Assembly (NCBI RefSeq): GCF_023369855.1
Contig: NZ_JAMBPP010000001.1
Coordinates: 310,001-374,000 of the forward strand
Source: Actinotalea alkalitolerans
GTDB lineage: Bacteria; Actinomycetota; Actinomycetes; Actinomycetales; Cellulomonadaceae
Direction of reading: 5' to 3'
DNA: 64,000 nt
Below are positions 35,501 to 43,082 of this stretch, in pieces; position 1 is the stretch's first letter; each line of letters begins with the position of its first letter. The notes under the pieces were generated by a model, which saw only the letters and a list, made by a program, of their open reading frames with translations, was not told the origin of the DNA and did no database searches. Made by a program: the position numbers and the translations under genes.

Positions 35501-35742
35501 TGCTTGTCGGCGCCGTCCGTCGAGTCGTCAGCGGTGGACCGGCGCAGCCGCTCGAGCGCGACGTCGGCCATGAGGTCCGCAGCCTGCTCGGCCGGGTCGT
35601 GGGCCGAACCCACCGTGAGGCCGGCCACGACCGCGGGTGACGCGGGTCCGCCGGTGACGGAGGTCGCTGCCACCGGGGCTGCGCCCTCCGGGGCGGCGTG
35701 CGCGGTCGCGGGGACGGGGACACGGGCGTCGTGACTGCTCAC
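32593..35742 (-). CDS. Large DUF4157 (eCIS core domain) protein, putative injection-system cargo
   Basis: 1049 aa. A low-complexity Ala/Pro N-terminus precedes a DUF4157 domain (about residues 128-205) with LPGAVRQRMETGFGRGLGHV, GPDAARLSAAMGAEAF and the zinc-metallopeptidase-like helix LAHEIAHVL (His194, Glu195, His198). A highly charged coiled-coil stretch follows (about 210-240), then some 800 residues matching no toxin I know, with Gly/Ala-rich hydrophobic segments near 500 and 725-780. GTG is chosen for the GGAGG just upstream. DUF4157 is the most frequent domain linked to extracellular contractile injection systems. It sits between an eCIS-type ATPase and a chaperone-like gene. Confidence 0.82.
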   Translation of the reverse strand: MSSHDARVPVPATAHAAPEGAAPVAATSVTGGPASPAVVAGLTVGSAHDPAEQAADLMADVALERLRRSTADDSTDGADKHAHDPGCGHLRRSVASAPAPAATIGAAGGVLDASTAGQVEGARSAGTPLPGAVRQRMETGFGRGLGHVRVHAGPDAARLSAAMGAEAFATGSDIFFGAGRFAPDTPQGEKVLAHEIAHVLTEPGGVRRWPWSTSTPEEKTEKARKKREEDERAARAKQGKVTVQTQLAERKDARIAGDAGRAGLTAQLYGAGGEVPSPEVGKKTTDLTKRFEMALLREQEVFDESAKDPTSRTDEERAEKAYAQVWETEYADLTSVAPARKTVADRLVSQVRHTRSGAAAGTTAAEVDAATLAVSMLPSAVESAYERMVTHRDDILAKSPKASPALAQEEAWTAVRKAMAPKVLAGFPPKDGPVDLAAWGKAEGRVLARNTQKARDEESITASLALLPEDQRGAPQEKSSPSTAEATVTKVGGYLDKGSAGANVVGGGLAGFVGGSQDKTLREQKGVVKDKEPGSGLPDVVDQGVGATITAGSRAHKQRTTGQRDWTDQELPESDATLAKQGIGQVTGILGGLKDAVASAFQMVRSAKASWETKDPYKGLEAAKSGAAGLDGLVASAKSAADLAKLIDGSVTAGVKSVVPGLDIASSALAMVRGVVDVATAGMRQRETDLTLFEARTESAKKVDVMVYPLMKVSQVYTKHLEQACWSLGVSVLGFSTSVAQVASAGGFGIPAAIKAATAVVDNLHSIAHYIADKVLVTMAKKAEKESAVLHVEGGAEDELRRHPKMAVDGIILKGAAGDKTALMFLAGYRINGKPITPDYVKQIRPKPVKAFDPTAMRSDPKGLGDEMEQTSNDGLLATIREVVLAGMGTSADPQTVYDDFTSKAAPALGLLGGLKKAWTESTTLADQRNAQAKAGKLGDNTTADRGLVWSIGQMLSSKKRGRLAEKTAALGAAETLPVGVVCAVGDSHLKDQAGPPAIREFVTALTVEAIEVELRRTPRRNSPEWTEFLREALREKLTASAMSAGVGA

Positions 35743-35834
35743 ACTGACCTCCGGAGAACCGGCTACGGGTCCGGGCACAGCGCCCTGGCCACCTTCAGCG
35801 TGCCGTGGACCTCGGTGCGGGGCATCGGTAGCCG

Positions 35835-37766
35835 CTACGCAGGTTCGTCGGCGGTCCAGCGTGCGTCACCCGTCCGGCGGCCGAGCTTGGCCATCTCCCG
35901 GACGGTCGCGGCCCGCGCGTCACGCATGCCCACCAGGCGCCGTTCGGCGACGGCGTCGTACGCGGCCGCGAGGACGATGTTGCGGATGTCACCTCCGGCG
36001 ACCTCGAGCGACCCGGCCAGGAAGTCCACGTCCATGGGGTCGTCCGGGTCGGTGCCCGGGAGCTGGTCGAGGTGGTGCTGCCACAGCTTGCGGCGGGTCG
36101 CCTCGTCGGGGTCGGGGAAGTGCACCATGAAGTGCAGCCGACGGGCGAAGGCCGGGTCGAGGTTGCCCCGCAGGTTGGTCGCCAGCACGGTGATGCCCTC
36201 CGAGGCCTCCATGCGCTGGAGCAGGTAGGAGACCTCCTGGTTGGCGTAGCGGTCGCGGGAGTCGCTCACCGACGAACGGCTGCCGAACAACGCGTCGGCC
36301 TCGTCGAAGAACAGCACCGCGTTGAGCGCCTCGGCCTGGGTGAAGATCCGTTCGAGGTTCTTCTCGGTCTCGCCGATGTACTTGTCCACGACGCTCGACA
36401 GGTCCACCTGGAACAGGTCCATGCCCAGCGCGTCCGCCACCACGTGCGCCGCGAGCGTCTTGCCGGTGCCCGGGCTCCCCGAGAACAGGGCGGCGATGCC
36501 CGTGCCCTTGCCGCCCTTGCCCTGCAGCTCACCGAGCGCCATCACCTCGTCACGGTCCCGCGCCCAGCCGATCAGCCGCTCGACCTCCCGCCGGGTGCGC
36601 ACCGGGAGCACGAGGTCGTCGAGGCTCGCGGGAGCGCCCGAGGTCCGCACGCGCTGGCTGCTGGTGCCGCCCATCCGGCGGGCCGCGAGCCGCACGTCGT
36701 CGGAGGTCGCCTCCCGTCCGGCCCGTCGGGCGTCCGCCACGGCCCGGCGGCCCACCGTCGTGATCTCCTCGGGAGTGAGGCGCAGGGTCAGCACGTCCCG
36801 GGTGGTGGCCTGCTCGCCGACCACCCGGCGCCACTGGGCGGCACGCTCGTCCTGCCGCGGACGGGCGGCCACCACGGCGGGCGGCAGCCGGACCGCCCAG
36901 TGCGGGTCCCACGCCGACCGCCCCACGGCCACGACCGGGACGGCCGCGTCGAGCCCACCCAGGTGGTCGGCCGCGAGGTGCGCCCCGGCGAGCACGAGCA
37001 CCGCACCGCTGAGCCCCGCCTCGAGCACCAGCGCCCGCACGGTCCGCCGGACCAGTGCCGGGTCCGGGCCGAGCCCGGGCTGGACGGGCAGCCGCTCCAG
37101 GTCCCCGACGACGCACGTCACCTCGACCTCCCGGCAGGCCGCGACCGCGAGCGCGGTGCCCGCGGTGCCCACCGGTGAGTGGACCCAGACCAGGGGTTCA
37201 CCGGCGGTCAGCGCGGAGGCGACCTCGCGGAAGCCGTCGAGGTCCAGCGGCTCGGCCTCGCGCAGCACGCCGACGACGTCCCGCGAGGCCACCGACGAGC
37301 CGAGCAGCCGACTGACGACCCTGTCCGGCAGCCGCAGCCGACGCGCGAGGAGCACGTCGTCCCCCTCGAGGGTCAGCAGTCCGCGCCCGACCAGCGGACC
37401 GTCCGACCCGACGCCCTCGCGCACGGCGGGGTCCACCACGGACGCCCCGGCCAGCTCGAGGGCCAGGGCCACCGTCGGCCGGGCAGGGGCCTGGTCACCC
37501 GAGAGCAGGCCGCACAGCAGGTGCCCTGCCGGGTGCAGCTCGGCGAGCAGCGCGACCAGCAGCACCCGCTCGTCGACCGGGGTGAGTCCGAACAGCCCGC
37601 CGACGGTGGCGAGGTGCTCGAGCACCGGTGCGGTCGGGTCGTCGGTCACGATCACGTCGAGCGCGGCGACGGCCCGGTCGCGGGCGTCCCAGCCCGTGCG
37701 ACGGTCCACCGCGGCTCTCAGGGCCTCGACCAGGTCCGCTGGCGGCCGGCCGGGAGGCTGCGTCAT
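35835..37766 (-). CDS. AAA+ ATPase of eCIS (Afp15/PVC15-like) type
   Basis: 643 aa. The C-terminal half is a full AAA+ module: Walker A GSPGTGKT (430-437), pore-loop-like KYIGE, Walker B VLFFDEAD, sensor I LATNLRGN and an arginine finger in PAFARRLHF. The N-terminal half contains a degenerate, P-loop-like HSPVGTAGTAL segment (196-206) and no membrane helices. This two-part layout is that of the CDC48-like ATPase found in nearly all extracellular contractile injection loci. It is first in an operon with the DUF4157 protein, with a 92-nt gap. GAGGG lies 8 nt before the ATG. Confidence 0.85.
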   Translation of the reverse strand: MTQPPGRPPADLVEALRAAVDRRTGWDARDRAVAALDVIVTDDPTAPVLEHLATVGGLFGLTPVDERVLLVALLAELHPAGHLLCGLLSGDQAPARPTVALALELAGASVVDPAVREGVGSDGPLVGRGLLTLEGDDVLLARRLRLPDRVVSRLLGSSVASRDVVGVLREAEPLDLDGFREVASALTAGEPLVWVHSPVGTAGTALAVAACREVEVTCVVGDLERLPVQPGLGPDPALVRRTVRALVLEAGLSGAVLVLAGAHLAADHLGGLDAAVPVVAVGRSAWDPHWAVRLPPAVVAARPRQDERAAQWRRVVGEQATTRDVLTLRLTPEEITTVGRRAVADARRAGREATSDDVRLAARRMGGTSSQRVRTSGAPASLDDLVLPVRTRREVERLIGWARDRDEVMALGELQGKGGKGTGIAALFSGSPGTGKTLAAHVVADALGMDLFQVDLSSVVDKYIGETEKNLERIFTQAEALNAVLFFDEADALFGSRSSVSDSRDRYANQEVSYLLQRMEASEGITVLATNLRGNLDPAFARRLHFMVHFPDPDEATRRKLWQHHLDQLPGTDPDDPMDVDFLAGSLEVAGGDIRNIVLAAAYDAVAERRLVGMRDARAATVREMAKLGRRTGDARWTADEPA

Positions 37767-37899
37767 GCCCGTACCCTCGCGCCTCGATCAGGTGCCCGTC
37801 GAGGGTGCGGGGGGAAGTCCGGTAGCGATTACCGAGGAGGCCGAGAGGCTGGCACCACGGCTGGCGGCCATCGACCGGACGAACACCGGTCCGTTCGCT

Positions 37900-38604
37900 T
37901 CAGACCTGGGTCCTGCGAGTCCGTGGCGGAGGGTTGCCGCTCCCCGCCAGCCCGAGCTCGTAGGCCATGATCACGACCTGCACGCGGTCCCGCGCCCCGA
38001 GCTTGGCGAACACGTTGCCCACGTGGGTCTTGACCGTGGTCTCCGAGACCCCCAGCTCGGCCGCGATCTCGGAGTTCGACCCACCACCCGCGATGAGGCG
38101 CAGGACGTCGAGCTCGCGCGGCGTGAGCGTGCTCAGGCGGGGGTCAGCGCCGTCGTCGGCCACGCCGTCACCGGTGGTCGGCAGGTGGGGCGCGAAGAGG
38201 TCGAGCATGCGGCGCAGCACCCGTGGCGCGACGACCGCAGTGCCCCCGGCGACGGTGCGGATCGCGTCCAGGAGCTCGTCGGGGCGGGCCGACTTCAGCA
38301 GGAAGCCGCTCGCTCCGGCGCGCAGCGCGGCGAACGCGAGGTCGTCGACGTCGAACGTCGTGAGCACCAGCACGCGCGAGTTGGGATGGGTCGCGACGAT
38401 GCGACGGGTCGCCTCGATGCCGTCCATGCCGGGCATGCGGATGTCCATGAGGACGACGTCGGGTGCGAGCGCGGTCACCTGGTCGAGCGCGACCCGACCG
38501 TCGGCGGCCTCGCCCACCACCTCGAGGTCCGGCTCGGACTCGATCACCAGCCGGAAGCCGACACGCAGCAGCGCCTGGTCGTCCACGAGGAGCACCGTGG
38601 TCAT
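37900..38604 (-). CDS. LuxR/NarL-family response regulator
   Basis: 234 aa. The receiver domain has VDD at residues 7-9, phospho-acceptor Asp54 in LMDIRMPG, LTTF and the Lys in LLKSA. The LuxR helix-turn-helix reads LTPRELDVLRLIAGGGSNSEIAAELG then TVKTHVGN. GGAGG precedes the ATG by 6 nt, and the ATG overlaps the kinase stop (ATGA). It is the last gene of a five-gene ABC/two-component operon and probably controls that operon. Confidence 0.92.
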   Translation of the reverse strand: MTTVLLVDDQALLRVGFRLVIESEPDLEVVGEAADGRVALDQVTALAPDVVLMDIRMPGMDGIEATRRIVATHPNSRVLVLTTFDVDDLAFAALRAGASGFLLKSARPDELLDAIRTVAGGTAVVAPRVLRRMLDLFAPHLPTTGDGVADDGADPRLSTLTPRELDVLRLIAGGGSNSEIAAELGVSETTVKTHVGNVFAKLGARDRVQVVIMAYELGLAGSGNPPPRTRRTQV

Positions 38605-40103
38605 GGTCGTCCTCCGTGCTCGTCGGTCCACGGCAACACAGCGTGGACGCGCCATCCACCGCCCGGGTGGGGACCGGCCTCGACGTGCCCGCCCAGCAGC
38701 GCGGCGCGCTCACGCATGCCGACGATCCCACGCCCGGTCCCGGGCCCTTCGCCGGCTCGGGTGCCGCCGCCGTCGACCACCTCGACCTCGAGCGTCGTCG
38801 GCGTGCGACGAACCGCGACCTGCACCGAGGGCGTCCCGGGTGCGTGCCGCAGCACGTTGGTCAGCGCCTCGCCCAGGATGCGCAGCACCGCCAGGCGAAG
38901 CGAGGTGTCGTCCGGGAGCGCGGTGTCCAGGCCCGTGACCGTCAGGGGCAGCCCGGCGGCGCCGAAGGGCTCGACCAGGGTCGGCAGGTCGACCTCCGTG
39001 GGCTCCCCGCGGCGGCCCGTGCCGTCGTCGTCCGCAGGGCCGAGGGCACCCAGGACGCGCTGCATGTCGATCAGCGCCGACCGACCCGTGCGTGCCACCT
39101 GCCGCACCGCGTCCCGCGAGCGGTCCGGCGCTCGCTCGAACGCGGCGTCGGCCCCGTCGGCAAGCGTGACCATGACGGACACGTTGTGGGCGACGACGTC
39201 GTGCATCTCGCGGGCGATGTGCGCGCGCTCGGCGGCGCGGGCGAGCGCGGCGCTCTGGTCCCGCTCGCGCTCCAGGGCGCGGTAGCGCTCGACGAGGTCG
39301 TGGGCGTGCAGGCGGCGGGCGCGCGCCGCCGACCCCACGGCCACCCCCAGCAGCAGGACGGCGTAGAGCACCAGGAGGGACCCGGTGCGGCGCGCTGCGG
39401 CGAACGGCGGCTCCGGGAGGTGCTGCGCGGGCGCCCAGGGCTCCGGGCTGGGCGTGACACCGGACCACGCGATCATCTCGACGAAGGCGATCTGCTCCCA
39501 CCTCCATGTCGCCGCCGTCAGGACGACCAGCACGACGGCGACCACCGACCAGGTGACGCGCGGTCCGTGCGCCACCGCCACGCTGTACAGCGCGCAGGCC
39601 ACGCACGCCCCGAGCACACCCTGCACCCCGGCCGCGAGCAGGGACAGCACGAACCCGGCTGTGAGCAGCGCGGTCACCGTCAGCGGCCGCACCCGCCGCA
39701 GCAACAGCAGCGCCCCGCCACCGAGCATCCCGGCCAGCCAGGTCCAGATGACCGTGTGCTCGACGCGCGAGTCCTGGGGGTACAGGCCGAGGAACCGGGC
39801 GCCGGCCGCTGCCTCCCACGCGAAGATCGACCCGGCCAGACCGACCAGCACGATCAGGACGGCGACGGTGGCGTCCATGATCCAGGGTTGCGCGTTGACC
39901 AGTCGTGCGACCGGGCTGCCGCCGCTGACCTGGTCCTCGGTGAGCGAGGGACCGTCCGGTGCGGCAGGCACGCCGCCCGGTGCGGAGGTCGAGCGTCGGA
40001 TCACCACCGGCCCACTGTCCCATCCCGGTCCGTCGGGGTGTAGCGCCTGGCGGGCTGTCGGTCTCCCGACCGCCCGCGGGTCGACGTCGTCAGCGGACGT
40101 CAT
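38601..40103 (-). CDS. Sensor histidine kinase, NarL/DesK class
   Basis: 500 aa. A hydrophilic N-terminus (1-72) is followed by about six membrane helices (75-260), a coiled linker, HisKA_3 with His301 in REMHDVVAHN, and HATPase with LTNVLRHA and a shortened G-box (DGGGTRAG). No extracellular sensor domain exists, so it belongs to the intramembrane-sensing group often paired with ABC exporters. The start overlaps the end of the upstream permease by 14 nt. Confidence 0.9.
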   Translation of the reverse strand: MTSADDVDPRAVGRPTARQALHPDGPGWDSGPVVIRRSTSAPGGVPAAPDGPSLTEDQVSGGSPVARLVNAQPWIMDATVAVLIVLVGLAGSIFAWEAAAGARFLGLYPQDSRVEHTVIWTWLAGMLGGGALLLLRRVRPLTVTALLTAGFVLSLLAAGVQGVLGACVACALYSVAVAHGPRVTWSVVAVVLVVLTAATWRWEQIAFVEMIAWSGVTPSPEPWAPAQHLPEPPFAAARRTGSLLVLYAVLLLGVAVGSAARARRLHAHDLVERYRALERERDQSAALARAAERAHIAREMHDVVAHNVSVMVTLADGADAAFERAPDRSRDAVRQVARTGRSALIDMQRVLGALGPADDDGTGRRGEPTEVDLPTLVEPFGAAGLPLTVTGLDTALPDDTSLRLAVLRILGEALTNVLRHAPGTPSVQVAVRRTPTTLEVEVVDGGGTRAGEGPGTGRGIVGMRERAALLGGHVEAGPHPGGGWRVHAVLPWTDEHGGRP

Positions 40104-40932
40104 GCCGGCTCAGCCGGTAGACCGCTGCAGTCAGCACCACGAGCACCCACGCGAGGACGACGACCCCGCCGCCCCACACCCCGAGTCGTGGTCCGAGCGT
40201 CATCGCGTCCAGGGCCGCAACCGCCGCGTCGTCCTGTGTGAGCCGGGAGCCCGACGACGGCAGGAACGCGCGGATCGTGTCGGTGACCCTGCCGGGGTTG
40301 GCCGCGAGCAGCTGGTCTGCCACGAGGGTGAGCACCACCCCGCCGACGACGGCGGACGCGGGGTGACGCAGCACCGCACCCAGGCCCACCCCGAGCAGGG
40401 CCACCGCGACCGAGACCAGCACGAAGCCCAGCAGGGCCCGGGACGTCCCCGGGACGGCGAGGTCCAGCGCGGGTGCCCCACCGGCGCGGGCCCCGGTCGT
40501 GACGAGGTACGAGGCACCCAGTGCGACGACCGCCGTGGTGAGCGCTGCCACGGACGTGACCTGCACCTGGGCGGCGAGGACCGGGAGCCTGCGAGGCACG
40601 GCGGTGAACGTGCTCCGGGCCGTCCCGGTCACGTACTCGGACGTCCCCACCAGCCCGCCCAGGACGAGGAACCCCACCTGGGCGAGGACGAAGCCCGAGG
40701 TCACGACCCACGAGCCGGACCGGCCGTCGTCGGGCCCCACGAACATGCCCAGCCCGAACGCGGTCGCTGCTGTGACGGCCACGATGCCCAGCGCGAGCCA
40801 GGCGTTCGACCGCACGCTGGTGAGCTTGGTCCACTCCGCGCGGAGCACCCGGGCCCCGGTGGGAGCCGTGCGGCCCGGGGTCCGGTGCGCCGCCTGCTCG
40901 GTCCCACGGGCTCGGTGCACGACGGTCGTCAC
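40090..40932 (-). CDS. ABC-2-type transporter permease
   Basis: 280 aa with six membrane helices, beginning LRAEWTKLTSVRSNAWLAL after a 35-residue basic tail. That opening is typical of actinobacterial ABC-2 permeases of antibiotic or lantibiotic resistance exporters. The GTG overlaps the stop of the neighbouring permease (GTGA). It is a paralogue of that gene: both share EWTK(I/L)TS, LAQVGxLVLGxLVG and VPRRLPVLxAQV, so the exporter is probably a heterodimer. Confidence 0.87.
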   Translation of the reverse strand: MTTVVHRARGTEQAAHRTPGRTAPTGARVLRAEWTKLTSVRSNAWLALGIVAVTAATAFGLGMFVGPDDGRSGSWVVTSGFVLAQVGFLVLGGLVGTSEYVTGTARSTFTAVPRRLPVLAAQVQVTSVAALTTAVVALGASYLVTTGARAGGAPALDLAVPGTSRALLGFVLVSVAVALLGVGLGAVLRHPASAVVGGVVLTLVADQLLAANPGRVTDTIRAFLPSSGSRLTQDDAAVAALDAMTLGPRLGVWGGGVVVLAWVLVVLTAAVYRLSRHDVR

Positions 40933-41816
40933 CGGACGTCCCTGGTGCGCAGGCGCACGGCCGTGGTCGCGAGCAGCACGAGGACCCACCCGCCCAGGAC
41001 GAGCCCGCCGCCCAGAGGGCTCAGGTCGGGACTGCCCGCCACCGGCCCGTAGGAGGCGGGGATCGTCATCTCCTGAGCTGCGCCGCCGGGGGAGAACGTC
41101 AGGAGCGCGCCGGTGACCGTGATCGGCTCGGTCTGCTCGGCGAGGGTGCCGGCGGGTGAGGGTGCCGGTGGACCGCTCGCGAGCTCGGAGGCGATCACCA
41201 GCATGACGGGCAGGACCAGCATCACCACCAGCGTGGTCACCATGGCCGGGACCGTCCGGCGCAGGAGTGCACCCAGCGTGAACCCGAGGAGCGTCAGCCC
41301 GACGACGAACAGGGTCGTGCCGACCAGGAGAGCGGGCGTCTCGCCCACCCTCAGGTCGACCTCGATGTCGCGCGACGCCGCCGCGGGCAGCACCCCCAGG
41401 ACGCAGGCTGCAGTCGTCAGGATCCCCAGCCCGAGCGCGAAGGCCGCCACGGCAAGCACCTGCGCGCCGAGCACCGGCAACCGGCGGGGGACCACCGCGA
41501 ACGTCGTCCGGAACGCACCCGTGCGGAACTCGCCCGCACCGACCAGGACGCCCAGCACGAGCGGGCCCACCTGGGCCAGCAGCAGCCCGGAGGTCAGGGA
41601 GCCGATCGGCCAGAACCCGGGGTCGCTCGCGGAGGCCTGGGCGCTGAGGTACGTGATCGTGAAGGCCACCGCCACCGTCACGGCGGCCGTCCACCACGGC
41701 GAGCGCAGCGAGGTGATCTTCGTCCACTCGCCGGCGACGATCCGTGCGAACGTCGGGCCCGACCGGGTGGCCGATGCTGCCCGGACGCCGAGCGCCGGGG
41801 TGGTCGCGGCGCTCAC
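40929..41816 (-). CDS. ABC-2-type transporter permease (paralogue)
   Basis: 295 aa with six membrane helices, starting with a GTG that overlaps the ATPase stop (GTGA). The shared motifs IVAGEWTKITSLRSPWW, LLAQVGPLVLGVLVGAGEF and FAVVPRRLPVLGAQVLAV show that it arose with the adjacent permease by duplication. An extracytoplasmic loop of about 60 residues lies before the last helix. It would form the channel of the exporter together with its paralogue. Confidence 0.87.
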   Translation of the reverse strand: MSAATTPALGVRAASATRSGPTFARIVAGEWTKITSLRSPWWTAAVTVAVAFTITYLSAQASASDPGFWPIGSLTSGLLLAQVGPLVLGVLVGAGEFRTGAFRTTFAVVPRRLPVLGAQVLAVAAFALGLGILTTAACVLGVLPAAASRDIEVDLRVGETPALLVGTTLFVVGLTLLGFTLGALLRRTVPAMVTTLVVMLVLPVMLVIASELASGPPAPSPAGTLAEQTEPITVTGALLTFSPGGAAQEMTIPASYGPVAGSPDLSPLGGGLVLGGWVLVLLATTAVRLRTRDVR

Positions 41817-42739
41817 CGGGCACCGCCCCGGGTGTCGGCCGAGCGGTACTCGACGGCGTCCCCGGTCAGCTCCAGGTACGCCTCCTCGAGCGACCCCGAC
41901 TCGGTGCCGAGCTCGAGGACGGTCACCCCGCACCGGCGTGCGGCGGTGCCGACGTCGTCGACCGACGCGCCGCGCACGTGCAGCACCCCGCCGTCCTGCG
42001 GCGCGACCTGGACGCCCGCGGCGAGGAGCTCGCGGGCGAGCGGCTCGGGGTCGGTGGTGCGCACCACCACGACACCGGCACGCTCGGAACGGGCCACGAC
42101 CTCCTGGACCGGCGCGTCGGCGAGCAGCCGCCCACGGCCGATGATGACGACCCTGTCGGCGCACAGCGCGAGCTCGTGCATGAGGTGCGAGGAGAGGAGC
42201 ACCGTGCGGCCCTCTGCCGCGAGCTCGCGCACCAGGCGCCGCACCCACAGCACGCCGTCGGGGTCCAGGCCGTTGACCGGCTCGTCGAGGACGAGCGTCG
42301 CGGGATCGCCCAGCAGCGCCCCGGCGATGCCGAGGCGCTGGCCCATGCCCAGCGAGAACGTACCGGCGCGGCGGTTCGCGGCCGGCTCCAGACCGGTCTG
42401 CGCGATGACCTCCCGGACCCGGGCCTTGCCGATGCCATGGGTCTGCGCCATCGCCAGCAGGTGCTTGTACGCGGTGCGGCCCGGGTGCACCGAGCGGGCG
42501 TCGAGCATCACGCCGACCTCGTGCAGCGGTGCGGGCAGGTCGGCGTACCGCCGACCGTTCACCGTCGACGTCCCGGACGACGCGCGCTCGAGCCCCACCA
42601 CGACGCGCATGGTCGTCGACTTGCCTGCCCCGTTGGGCCCGAGGAACCCCGTGACCATCCCTGGCCGGGCGGCGAACGTCAGCCCGTCCACCGCGACCGT
42701 GCTGCCGTAGCGCTTGGTCAGTGCCTCTACCTCGATCAT
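41813..42739 (-). CDS. ABC transporter ATP-binding protein (DrrA/BcrA-like)
   Basis: 308 aa. Walker A GPNGAGKST, signature FSLGMGQRLGIAGAL, Walker B TLVLDEPVNGLD and H-loop LSSHLMHE are intact. The C-terminal 90 residues form the extension typical of antibiotic-export ATPases. The ATG is preferred over a GTG one codon upstream because GAGGAG is then 5 nt away. It heads the operon of two permeases and a two-component system, pointing to export of, or resistance to, an envelope-active compound. Confidence 0.92.
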   Translation of the reverse strand: MIEVEALTKRYGSTVAVDGLTFAARPGMVTGFLGPNGAGKSTTMRVVVGLERASSGTSTVNGRRYADLPAPLHEVGVMLDARSVHPGRTAYKHLLAMAQTHGIGKARVREVIAQTGLEPAANRRAGTFSLGMGQRLGIAGALLGDPATLVLDEPVNGLDPDGVLWVRRLVRELAAEGRTVLLSSHLMHELALCADRVVIIGRGRLLADAPVQEVVARSERAGVVVVRTTDPEPLARELLAAGVQVAPQDGGVLHVRGASVDDVGTAARRCGVTVLELGTESGSLEEAYLELTGDAVEYRSADTRGGAR

Positions 42740-42914
42740 CACGTCTCCTCGTCGTCGGGTCGGCGCACCGTGGTGCGCCCACCGGCGACGCTACGGAGAC
42801 GGACGGGACACCCAGCACCTGCTGGTGGAGGAGACGCGGCACGCCGTGCTCTCCTCCCGCGGGAGGAGGAAGGGCCACCGCGGGACGACGAGAGGCGCGT
42901 CCCCGAGACGACGA

Positions 42915-42956
42915 AACCCCCCGCTCGAGACCCTTCCGGGCCCCACGCGGGGGGTT
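42915..42956 (-). terminator. Terminator downstream of tRNA-Ser
   Basis: AACCCCCCGC and GCGGGGGGTT form a perfect 10-bp stem around a 22-nt loop, 36 bp beyond the tRNA 3' end. On the minus strand the stem is followed by a short T-rich stretch (TTTCGTCGT). It separates the tRNA from the ABC exporter operon on the same strand. Confidence 0.7.
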
Positions 42957-42992
42957 CTGTCACTTCTCGGGCCTGAGTCCGTCAGGACCCCG

Positions 42993-43082
42993 TGGCGGTA
43001 GCGGTGGGATTTGAACCCACGGTGGACTTTCACCCACACACGCTTTCGAGGCGTGCTCCTTAGGCCGCTCGGACACGCTACC
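42993..43082 (-). tRNA. tRNA-Ser (anticodon CGA)
   Basis: On the minus strand the acceptor stem GGTAGCG pairs with CGCTACC, the D stem is TCC/GGA, the anticodon stem CACGC/GCGTG encloses the loop CTCGAAA with anticodon CGA, a long class II variable arm follows (TGGGTGAAAGTCCACC region), and the T stem GTGGG/CCCAC encloses TTCAAAT. The discriminator is G and the CCA is encoded. It decodes UCG. Its first bases overlap the stop codon of the upstream DUF4345 gene. Confidence 0.97.

Noticed and set aside
32105-37766. Complete contractile injection system or prophage tail cluster
   Set aside because: No sheath, tube, spike, baseplate, LysM or tape-measure genes are within the window; both flanks are metabolic and regulatory genes.
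42740-42914. Additional small gene upstream of the ABC operon
   Set aside because: Several short frames exist on both strands, but none has a ribosome site, typical codon use or recognisable motifs. Apart from the tRNA terminator and a probable promoter the stretch appears empty.
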